DNA of 64,000 nucleotides. Origin: Shewanella denitrificans OS217 (GTDB lineage: Bacteria; Pseudomonadota; Gammaproteobacteria; Enterobacterales; Shewanellaceae). The stretch covers positions 2,356,001 through 2,420,000 of the forward strand of contig NC_007954.1 of NCBI RefSeq assembly GCF_000013765.1, given 5' to 3'. The notes below the pieces were generated by a model. The model was not told the origin of the DNA and searched no databases. It worked only from the letters and a program-made list of their open reading frames with translations. This document shows, in pieces, positions 8,170 through 16,001 of the stretch; within the stretch, counting starts at the first letter, position 1, and every line of letters begins with the position of its first letter. The translations under genes and the position numbers were made by a program.

Positions 8170-10711
8170 TATACTGTCCACTGTGTAACTGCCAATCCCG
8201 CGTCTTTGGTATTATCACCTCAAAACGAGAACCCACACCAACCGAACTTGTCACGGTAATTGAACCTAACAAAATCCCATCGACAATTTTTTTTGTTAAA
8301 TATAATCCCAATCCAGTACCACTACGTTCAACACGCATGGCATCTAACCTTGAAAATGGCTTAAATAAAGCGGGAATATCTTGCTCACGAATGCCAATAC
8401 CTTGATCTATGACAGACATCAAAATGTTTAAACCTTCGACAGAAGCGGTTATGGTGACCTGCCCTTGTAAGGAATATTTAATGGCATTGCTGACTAAATT
8501 AAGTAAGACTTGCTTAACTCGCCGAAGATCAGTAAACAATATCAGTTCTTGTGAAATCACCATTACCACTGCAATCTTATATTGCATCGACAGGCCGTGA
8601 GCTAAGGTAATAACTTCTTGTGCAACTTCGTGTAAATAAAACGACTCATTGGCAGAATCAAATCGCTCTGCTTCAATCTTTGACACATCAATAATGTCGC
8701 TGATAATAGTGAGTAAATGTTGTGAAGCCTTGTGGATCCGAGTTAAATGATCAACTTGAACCCCTGTTAATTGACCTGAAAGTCCCTGCAACATCACGCT
8801 ACTAAAGCCAATAATAGAATTGAGTGGTGTTCTCAATTCATGTGACATAGTGGCAATAAACATAGATTTCAAACCATCTAACTGCTGTAGTTTAGTATTG
8901 ACTAACCGCATCTTTTCATTAGTTTGCTGTAAAAATTGTTGTTGGTTTTTTTCTTTGGTCACATCACGAGCACTTGCATAGATAATGTCATTGCCATGAT
9001 TAAGTACCGCATTCCATTGAAACCAGTGATATGCTCCCGATTTATCACGATACCGATTATCAAAGTTAACCGTTCTATAACCAGGAGTCTGTAATTTGTT
9101 CATTTCATCCATGCCGCTTGCTCTATCCTCTGGATGCAGAAAATCAGCAAATGGCGTGTTGAGCAGTTCCTCCATGTTGTAGCCTAGTAGGTTACACCAT
9201 GACTGATTCACTTGTTTGAAGTAACCGTCGGCACTGATTAAACAAATTAATTCGGGTGAGATATCAAAGAATGTCTCTCGTTCAAACCTCAGTGTTTCTG
9301 TTTCACTCATATCACCAATGAAGCCAATAAAAATTGAACGACCATTGATTTCACTTGCAAGTACAGCTAATTTAATATCTATGATAAATCCATTTTTGTG
9401 CTTACCCTTAACTAAGCGTTCAACTCCAATGACTTTGCTTTCATTAGCTTTATGATAACGGTGTAAATAGCCATCATGTTCACTTTGAAAAGGTTCAGGC
9501 ATCAAAAGTGTTAAATTTTTCCCAATGACTTCTTGCTCTGACCAGCCAAATATATGTTCCGCGGCTTTACTAAAGCTTTCAATTATGCCACTCCTTGATG
9601 CCGTCACTATGCCATTAATGCTGCTGTTGATAATTTCCTTCAAGTAGTTTTTTTGCTGCTCTACCGTTTGGTTGGCATATAACAACTTATCCGTAGCTGC
9701 GGACACAGCCAGATTTAACTTGACCCTGTCAGTTTCTAAACGATAGACATAAAACACTATGGTTATCATTATAAATAAGCCAAAAGCTAAAACTATCAAA
9801 AATAAACGATGCCTGAATGGACTTGCAGAGATTTTACTCGCATCAAAGGCAGTGACAAAAACAAATGGCAGCGTACCTTTTGATAATACCGCTATTCTAT
9901 TGTGCTCAACATTGTTTATTTCGCTGGTATTTATTCTTGGTAAAACATGAAGGTTTGAGTAATCTACATGGTTAAAATTCTTTATTTTCGAGAATGCTTC
10001 TGGTTGTTGTAATTCAAAATCACTCAACAATAGATATTGTATGGAAAGCCAGGGAGGCATGCCTTTTTTATATTGACTAAACCAGCTGGTTGCCGATAAT
10101 TCTAATATGACAATATAACGGTGTTTTGTCGCTTCCTTTTGAACGTCCCCTTGTTCCTCACCAAGCAACTCGGTGAGGTGATAGAGCTTTTGCTCACTAT
10201 CCTCCACTCTTTCGTTGAAAGGCACGATAAATAAATGCTTACTGTTGACATTTTTCCAATCAATCTCTTTAGACGTACCGAGTAAAATTTCACGCAATTC
10301 AGTATCACCTGAGCCAGCCAAAAACTTTATTGAGTTAGCCTCGTTAGGATCACTTTGCCAGATTAAGTCTAATTGTAGGTTTTCCTTCGTTTCGGCGATA
10401 AACACAACACTCAAGTTTTTCAGCCAAGTGTTGGGAGCCAAAATATCGTAAGTCTTCTGTACCTTAGCTAAATATTCAGCAGCGAGTTCGCCTTCATCTT
10501 GAGTCTCTATTCCCAACATATTGAATAGATTAAAGCTATTATTTAACGCTTCATAAGCTTGATCTGTGAGTAAATAATATTCATCAAGGATTGACTGTCG
10601 TTGTTCATGCTGAATAAGCAGCCAGGTTTTAACGATGACAGCGGCCCACAATATCAGCAAAAGAGCCACAGCAAGGATGACAGATTTAGTCATTGAAAGG
10701 GGAATTTTCAC
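8141..10711 (-). CDS. Membrane-bound PAS-containing sensor histidine kinase
   Basis: This 856-residue kinase has transmembrane segments at about 10–32 and 303–325 flanking a periplasmic region of about 270 residues that I do not recognise. Two cytoplasmic PAS domains follow (about 350–470 and 478–590). The HisKA domain has the phosphoacceptor His624 in ATMSHELRTPLNS. The ATPase domain shows the N box LLNLVSNAIKYS, DQGIGI and GTGLGL. It has no receiver of its own, and the two receivers encoded downstream in the same operon are the obvious partners. The start is GTG at 10711, supported by GGGAGA six to seven bases upstream; the internal ATG at 10693 has no such site. The coding sequence is visibly richer in A and T than its neighbours. 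Confidence 0.92.
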   Translation of the reverse strand: MKIPLSMTKSVILAVALLLILWAAVIVKTWLLIQHEQRQSILDEYYLLTDQAYEALNNSFNLFNMLGIETQDEGELAAEYLAKVQKTYDILAPNTWLKNLSVVFIAETKENLQLDLIWQSDPNEANSIKFLAGSGDTELREILLGTSKEIDWKNVNSKHLFIVPFNERVEDSEQKLYHLTELLGEEQGDVQKEATKHRYIVILELSATSWFSQYKKGMPPWLSIQYLLLSDFELQQPEAFSKIKNFNHVDYSNLHVLPRINTSEINNVEHNRIAVLSKGTLPFVFVTAFDASKISASPFRHRLFLIVLAFGLFIMITIVFYVYRLETDRVKLNLAVSAATDKLLYANQTVEQQKNYLKEIINSSINGIVTASRSGIIESFSKAAEHIFGWSEQEVIGKNLTLLMPEPFQSEHDGYLHRYHKANESKVIGVERLVKGKHKNGFIIDIKLAVLASEINGRSIFIGFIGDMSETETLRFERETFFDISPELICLISADGYFKQVNQSWCNLLGYNMEELLNTPFADFLHPEDRASGMDEMNKLQTPGYRTVNFDNRYRDKSGAYHWFQWNAVLNHGNDIIYASARDVTKEKNQQQFLQQTNEKMRLVNTKLQQLDGLKSMFIATMSHELRTPLNSIIGFSSVMLQGLSGQLTGVQVDHLTRIHKASQHLLTIISDIIDVSKIEAERFDSANESFYLHEVAQEVITLAHGLSMQYKIAVVMVISQELILFTDLRRVKQVLLNLVSNAIKYSLQGQVTITASVEGLNILMSVIDQGIGIREQDIPALFKPFSRLDAMRVERSGTGLGLYLTKKIVDGILLGSITVTSSVGVGSRFEVIIPKTRDWQLHSGQYNDTTYRADY

Positions 10712-11164
10712 TTAGATCTCCCATGCATATGGCGATAAAGTGAAGTAAATAAACATATTTATTCTGCCATTCAATGACTAATCATTCAGTGTAGTCTTAA
10801 ATTGAATATATAAATGCACGCTTAAGTAAATAACTGAAATTATTATCTCTATCTGGATTTTCTGCCGTCAACACTTTGATGGATTTGGGTATCATTTGAA
10901 CACATACCAGGATTAAACCGACAAACCATCTGACTAGCGGGGATGATGCAGGTTACAGTTTTCATCCTCACAGGTCTGATGAATGCCGGTTAAATGGAAA
11001 AGGGTTAGCATTGGTAGTTTATTGATCAGCACTTACCGGCATTATGGATTTAGGTCAGAGATATAGCTTTTGGCTTTTCTGGCTAAATAAGTAACAATAG
11101 GATTATATTCAGTACGCAAATCACTGTCCCATAAGACTCAGAAAATGAGCACTAGGATCATAAT
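10712..11164. other. Gene-free gap between signalling operon and diguanylate cyclase
   Basis: These 453 bases hold no credible gene. They contain the upstream region of the leftward kinase operon (AT-rich from 10712 to about 10850), the right copy of the 21-bp repeat (11038–11058), and the ribosome site of the next gene (AGGATC before ATG 11165). Read in the dGTPase frame, the right repeat copy runs on as GQRYSFWLFWLNK and then a stop, which could be the displaced original end of that gene. Confidence 0.6.
11038..11058 (+). repeat. 21-bp direct repeat, right copy
   Basis: Exact second copy of the last 21 coding bases of the dGTPase-like gene (first copy 5115–5135), same orientation, 5.9 kb away. 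Sequence on both sides of this copy differs from that around the left copy. Confidence 0.9.
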
Positions 11165-12043
11165 ATGCAACTTGAAATCATAAAACAGCGGGCCCAGGCC
11201 TTCGATTACCTGTTCGATGCCGTGGTTGTCACCGACATTGTCGGCACCATCATAGATTGGAACAAGGGATCGGAGCGGCTTTATGGTTATAGCAAAGCCG
11301 AAGTGCTCGGCAAACCTGTGTGTATCTTGCATGTACCAGAAGACACGGCGCATATTACCGAACAGGTGATAGCCGCAGTAATGGCCGAGGGTAAGTGGTC
11401 CGGTGAAGTTCGTATGCTGCATAAGGATGGTCATGTTGGCTGGATAGAGTCCATGTGCGTGCCCATTTTCGATGAAAACCAGCAAATGATCGGCGCCTTA
11501 GGCATTAACCGAGACATCAGCAGTAGAATAGAAGAAGCCCAAAAATTACAACATCTTGCCTATCATGATCACCTAACTCAAATTTCCAATCGTTGCCTGT
11601 TAATGGAAAAGCTAACTCAGGCGCTCGCCAACGCCGAGCGTCATTCATTGTCATTTTGCCTGTTATTTATCGACATCAATGAGTTTAAAGCCATCAATGA
11701 CAGCTATGGCCATGCCATTGGCGATGCGGTATTGGTTGAATTTGCTAAAAGACTTAAGCAAGTTATCCGAGCCTCGGACACCCTAGCCCGTTTTGGTGGT
11801 GATGAGTTTGTGCTCTTGCTGGAACACACCTCAGCCATTACAGACATAGAATCTATCGCCGAACAGTTATTTTCACTCGTTAGTCAGCCACTGCAAATAG
11901 ACAATATTTGTTTTCGCCTTAGCTGCAGCATAGGTACGGCCATTTACCCTCAAGATGGCACGAGTCTAGACACCTTATTAGCCTTTGCCGATAAAGCCAT
12001 GTATAAAAACAAGTCAGCTCAATTAGCGACTAAAAAAGCGTAA
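11165..12043 (+). CDS. PAS–GGDEF diguanylate cyclase
   Basis: A 292-residue soluble protein with an N-terminal PAS/PAC sensor (about 5–125; DWNKGSERLYGYSKAEVLGK and ALGINRDISSRIEEA are typical) and a C-terminal GGDEF domain (about 130–288). The active-site motif is a canonical GGDEF in ARFGGDEFVLLLEH, and RASD five residues earlier matches the product-inhibition site. It is expected to make cyclic di-GMP from two GTP. No membrane segment is present, so the PAS domain probably senses a cytosolic or freely diffusing cue. The gene stands alone; a 37-bp palindrome lies downstream and no T-tract terminator is evident. Confidence 0.93.
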   Translation: MQLEIIKQRAQAFDYLFDAVVVTDIVGTIIDWNKGSERLYGYSKAEVLGKPVCILHVPEDTAHITEQVIAAVMAEGKWSGEVRMLHKDGHVGWIESMCVPIFDENQQMIGALGINRDISSRIEEAQKLQHLAYHDHLTQISNRCLLMEKLTQALANAERHSLSFCLLFIDINEFKAINDSYGHAIGDAVLVEFAKRLKQVIRASDTLARFGGDEFVLLLEHTSAITDIESIAEQLFSLVSQPLQIDNICFRLSCSIGTAIYPQDGTSLDTLLAFADKAMYKNKSAQLATKKA

Positions 12044-12168
12044 CCTTGCTATGCCATTTCGACGCAGTTGCGCTTGTGCCCATTTATCCACTCTTTTTCT
12101 CAACCTGTCATATCCCCTTAATGAACTCGTGCTTGCCTCATAATACCGATCACATTAGGTTGAGCTTG

Positions 12169-12205
12169 TTGGCTTTATCTGTAATTAAATTACAGATAAA
12201 GCCAA
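12169..12205. repeat. Perfect 37-bp palindrome upstream of adhE
   Basis: The arms TTGGCTTTATCTGTAATT and its exact reverse complement (18 bp each) flank a single A. It lies 126 bases after the diguanylate cyclase stop and 110 bases before the adhE start. No T tract follows it on the plus strand, so it is not a standard terminator. It could be a regulatory operator, a transcript-stabilising hairpin, or a small mobile palindromic unit. Confidence 0.85.
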
Positions 12206-12314
12206 TTCTGCGCCCACAATCACAGAATTAATCCCCCTTTACCTGTAACTTTCAACCATAGAGAAAATTTTGCAAAACAGGGCTTTTGCTGAATATTTTT
12301 ACAGGAAACTTACT

Positions 12315-14939
12315 ATGACAGTCACTAACACCCAGGAACTTGATCTATTGCTTGAGCGCGTTGCTAAGGCCCAAGCCGAGTACGCCAATTTCAGCCAAGA
12401 ACAAGTGGATAAGATTTTTAGAGCCGCCGCCCTCGCTGCAAGCGACGCGCGCATTTCATTAGCCAAAATGGCCGCCACAGAAACCGGCATGGGCGTCATG
12501 GAAGACAAGGTGATTAAAAACCACTTTGCCTCAGAGTACATTTACAACAAGTATAAAGACGAGAAAACCTGCGGCATCTTAGCCGAGGACTTAACCTTCG
12601 GCACTATTACCATCGCAGAGCCTGTTGGCATCATTTGCGGTATTGTGCCCACCACAAACCCAACGTCAACGGCCATTTTTAAGGCGCTTATCAGCCTTAA
12701 AACCCGCAACGGCATAGTGTTTTCGCCCCACCCTCGCGCCAAAGCCTCCACCACCACGGCGGCGCGTATCGTGCTAGACGCTGCGGTGAAAGCCGGCGCG
12801 CCTGCCGATATTATCGGCTGGATTGACGAGCCCAGTGTCGCGCTTTCAAACCAGTTAATGACCCACGACAAGATTAACTTAATTCTTGCCACCGGCGGTC
12901 CTGGCATGGTGAAAGCGGCCTATTCTTCTGGTAAACCCGCCATAGGTGTGGGCGCAGGTAATACTCCCATAGTGATCGATGAAACCGCCGACATTAAGCG
13001 CGCTGTCAGCTCAATTTTAATGTCAAAAACCTTCGACAATGGGGTGGTGTGTGCCTCGGAGCAAGCGGTTATCGTGGTTGATAGCATCTACAAGCAAGTG
13101 AAAGAGCGTTTTGCAAGCCACGGTGGTTACTTGCTCTCTAAGGCTGAAACCAAGGCTATGCAAGGGGTTATCCTTAAAAACTTAGGCACCACAGAGATGG
13201 GGTTAAATGCCGCCATCGTAGGCCAAAGCGCTGTGGCTATTGCGGCAATGGCGGGCTTTACCGTGCCTAATAACACTAAGGTGTTGATAGGTGAAGTGAC
13301 AGACATTAGCCATGAAGAAGCCTTTGCCCATGAAAAATTATCACCGCTATTGGGCATGTACCGCGCTAAAGATTTTAATGATGCTATGGATAAAGCCGAA
13401 GCCTTAGTGACCTTGGGCGGCATTGGCCATACATCAGGCTTATATACCGACCAAGACACCCAAGGCGAGCGGGTGAAAACCTTTGGCTTTAGAATGAAAA
13501 CCGCCCGCATTCTAATTAACACCCCGGCGTCTCAAGGCGGCATCGGCGATTTATACAACTTCAAGCTGGCCCCATCACTCACCTTAGGCTGCGGTTCATG
13601 GGGTGGTAACTCGATTTCTGAAAACGTGGGACCTAGCCACTTAATCAATAAGAAAACTGTCGCTAAGAGGGCCGAAAACATGTTGTGGCACAAGCTTCCA
13701 TCTTCTATCTACTTCCGCCGTGGCAGCTTACCCATTGCCCTTGAGGAACTCAGTGACAAGAAACGCGCCCTCATCATCACAGATAGATTCTTATTCAATA
13801 ATGGCTACTGCAACGAAACCTTAAAAATTCTTAAGGCCCAAGGCTTAGAAACTGAAGTGTTTTATGATGTGGAAGCCGATCCCACCTTAGCTATCGTTAG
13901 AGAAGGCGCCAAAGTGGCCCAAAGCTTCCAACCCGATGTGATCATCGCCCTGGGCGGCGGCTCGCCTATGGACGCCGCCAAAATCATTTGGGTCATGTAT
14001 GAGCACCCAGAAGTTGATTTTGCCGACTTAGCCCTGCGTTTTATGGACATACGTAAACGTATTTACACCTTCCCTAAAATGGGCGTAAAAGCCAAAATGG
14101 TTGCCATTCCAACCACTTCTGGCACGGGGTCTGAAGTGACGCCCTTTGCTGTGGTCACAGATGAAGTGACAGGTAAAAAATACCCCATCGCCGATTACCA
14201 ATTAACCCCCAACATGGCTATTATTGATCCTAATTTGGTGATGGACATGCCAAAATCATTAACCGCGTTTGGTGGGATAGATGCTGTCACTCATGCCCTT
14301 GAAGCTTATGTCAGCGTGATGGCGAACGAGTACAGTGATGGTCAAGCACTGCAGGCCTTAGACTTATTATTTAAGCACTTGCCAGATGCATATACCTTAG
14401 GGGCAAACGCGCCCGTGGCCCGAGAGAAAGTGCACAATGGCGCCACCATAGCCGGTATCGCCTTTGCTAATGCTTTCTTGGGTGTGTGTCACTCAATGGC
14501 CCATAAGTTAGGCGCCGAGTTCCACCTACCCCATGGTTTGGCCAATGCGCTATTGATCAATAACGTGATCCGCTTTAACGCCACCGACATGCCAACCAAG
14601 CAAGCGGCGTTTAGCCAATACGACAGACCAAAAGCCCTGTGCCGCTACGCAGCCATTGCCGATCACTTAACATTAGGTGGGAAAACCGATGCGCAGAAAG
14701 TCGAGAAATTGCTCGAGAAAATCGATGAGCTCAAGGAGACGATTGGCATTCCTGCATCTATACAAGCAGCGGGCGTCAAAGAAGCCGACTTCATCGCCAA
14801 GCTAGATGAGCTGGCAGAAGAAGCCTTCGATGACCAATGTACCGGTGCCAACCCAAGGTACCCCTTGATAAGCGAGCTGAAGCAAGTGTTATTAGACAGC
14901 TTCTACGGCCGTCAATATCAAGATAGCGTGCAAAGCTAA
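12315..14939 (+). CDS. adhE: Bifunctional aldehyde/alcohol dehydrogenase AdhE
   Basis: AdhE converts acetyl-CoA to ethanol in two NADH-dependent steps during anaerobic growth. The N-terminal acetaldehyde dehydrogenase domain (about 1–440) has the catalytic Cys246 in DNGVVCASEQ, the same position as in E. coli. The C-terminal iron-dependent alcohol dehydrogenase domain (about 450–865) has GGGSPMDAAK for NADH and the metal-binding histidines in CHSMAHKLG and LPHGLANALL. Starting at ATG 12315, preceded by AGGAA, gives 874 residues and the usual MTVTN N-terminus; an upstream in-frame TTG at 12270 would add 15 unconserved residues and is rejected. The gene is monocistronic and ends at a good terminator. 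Confidence 0.97.
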   Translation: MTVTNTQELDLLLERVAKAQAEYANFSQEQVDKIFRAAALAASDARISLAKMAATETGMGVMEDKVIKNHFASEYIYNKYKDEKTCGILAEDLTFGTITIAEPVGIICGIVPTTNPTSTAIFKALISLKTRNGIVFSPHPRAKASTTTAARIVLDAAVKAGAPADIIGWIDEPSVALSNQLMTHDKINLILATGGPGMVKAAYSSGKPAIGVGAGNTPIVIDETADIKRAVSSILMSKTFDNGVVCASEQAVIVVDSIYKQVKERFASHGGYLLSKAETKAMQGVILKNLGTTEMGLNAAIVGQSAVAIAAMAGFTVPNNTKVLIGEVTDISHEEAFAHEKLSPLLGMYRAKDFNDAMDKAEALVTLGGIGHTSGLYTDQDTQGERVKTFGFRMKTARILINTPASQGGIGDLYNFKLAPSLTLGCGSWGGNSISENVGPSHLINKKTVAKRAENMLWHKLPSSIYFRRGSLPIALEELSDKKRALIITDRFLFNNGYCNETLKILKAQGLETEVFYDVEADPTLAIVREGAKVAQSFQPDVIIALGGGSPMDAAKIIWVMYEHPEVDFADLALRFMDIRKRIYTFPKMGVKAKMVAIPTTSGTGSEVTPFAVVTDEVTGKKYPIADYQLTPNMAIIDPNLVMDMPKSLTAFGGIDAVTHALEAYVSVMANEYSDGQALQALDLLFKHLPDAYTLGANAPVAREKVHNGATIAGIAFANAFLGVCHSMAHKLGAEFHLPHGLANALLINNVIRFNATDMPTKQAAFSQYDRPKALCRYAAIADHLTLGGKTDAQKVEKLLEKIDELKETIGIPASIQAAGVKEADFIAKLDELAEEAFDDQCTGANPRYPLISELKQVLLDSFYGRQYQDSVQS

Positions 14940-14980
14940 ACCACAAAGCCTTGTCAACTTGGCAATGACAACTCATCTCA

Positions 14981-15006
14981 GCCTCGAGCATCCCTCGAGG
15001 CTTTTT
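14981..15006 (+). terminator. Rho-independent terminator after adhE
   Basis: GCCTCGAG and CTCGAGGC form a perfect stem with a short loop, followed by TTTTT. Confidence 0.88.
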
Positions 15007-15193
15007 ATGGCTAGTGCTTTTTATTAGTTCCTTTAAAGAATACTGTTCTACGACTTAATCATGAGATTGCCAAGTGCTAAAGGAAAACAGCACAAAATCT
15101 GTTTACATCGATTCCAACCATAGTTATGTTCTCTTTGTTTTACATCGAGTTAAATATTATTTTCTCGATAGAATTTAACCACAAGGAAGTATC

Positions 15194-15802
15194 ATGGTAG
15201 CTACATTTATTCGCTTAAGCCTCATCGCCATTATTTCAACTAGTGGAATGTCATTGGCTTATGCCAGCAAGAATCAACAGGCCATAGATAGCTTTGAGAA
15301 AAACACTCAAGGGATAGTTGCCCGTGCCAATAGTCTTTCTCATCAACAGCTCAATATCATGGATGATATCAACCAGATCATGGATGAAAGCCAAAGCGCC
15401 ATCGCCGTACTGCACAGCGACAATATCGCTAAACTGCAGGCCTCTTCAGCACAAATTATTACTGTGGCACGGGAATACTTGACTCAATATCAAGGCTTTT
15501 TAGCTGAACTGGATAAAAGCTTCACCTGCTATCAAGCCGAGGCCCTCACAGAGTTTAATCAGATGATTGACGAACAAGCGTTAGCCAACAAGCAAATAAG
15601 CGAAGCAGCCTTAGCGGCTAAACAGGATGCGGATGAAACCCAGGCCACCATGCTGGTGCTCAACCTACAGATGAACCAAGCCAAAACCGCCATTTTAGTG
15701 GGCATGTTCCAAATGACTAAGATGTGTTACCTCACCGAAGCCTTAGGCATAAACAAGCAACAAGCCAAGCAACAAGCCAAGCGGCTGCAAGAGATGAACT
15801 AA
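15194..15802 (+). CDS. Exported helical protein of unknown function
   Basis: I do not recognise this 202-residue protein. It begins with a signal peptide (about 1–24, cleavage plausible after SLAYA) and the mature part looks almost entirely alpha-helical, rich in Gln, Ala and Glu, with long coiled-coil-prone stretches. Two cysteines (in SFTCYQAE and TKMCYLTE) could form a disulphide in the periplasm. The C-terminus contains a short duplication (QQAK repeated) that corresponds to a 12-base tandem repeat in the DNA. A strong ribosome site (AAGGAAG) precedes the ATG. It sits alone between adhE and starch locus A, and nothing ties it to either. Confidence 0.75.
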   Translation: MVATFIRLSLIAIISTSGMSLAYASKNQQAIDSFEKNTQGIVARANSLSHQQLNIMDDINQIMDESQSAIAVLHSDNIAKLQASSAQIITVAREYLTQYQGFLAELDKSFTCYQAEALTEFNQMIDEQALANKQISEAALAAKQDADETQATMLVLNLQMNQAKTAILVGMFQMTKMCYLTEALGINKQQAKQQAKRLQEMN

Positions 15803-15903
15803 AGCGTATAAGCATTGCAGAAACGTGACGGTTGAATGATGACATTAACATTGCCCATTATCGCCATAACAATAAAAAATACCGTTTAAACAACAAACCA
15901 GCC

Positions 15904-15921
15904 TGAATACGTATGTAGTTA
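15904..15921. promoter_or_regulatory. Putative LacI-type operator upstream of starch locus A
   Basis: TGAATACGTATGTAGTTA contains the palindromic core ATACGTAT and matches sites at 18287, 50115 and 50264. It lies about 80 bases before the GH97 start. Sites of this form, with a central CG and tenfold symmetry, are typical of LacI-family sugar regulators; assignment to a maltose-type regulator is inferred from the genes nearby. Confidence 0.7.
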
Positions 15922-16001
15922 ATTGCTGCACTTAAGCCTTCGGGAATATATTGTTATGTCATAAAACAATAACGATAATTCAACGTCAAGGACGCCATAT
16001 T

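Noticed and set aside
5240..11058. Insertion sequence or integrase as the cause of the 21-bp repeat
   Set aside because: No transposase, integrase or terminal inverted repeats were found between the copies, so the mechanism is left open.
12206..12314. FNR- or Arc-type site just upstream of adhE
   Set aside because: No TTGAT-N4-ATCAA-like sequence found in the region, so only the palindrome is reported.
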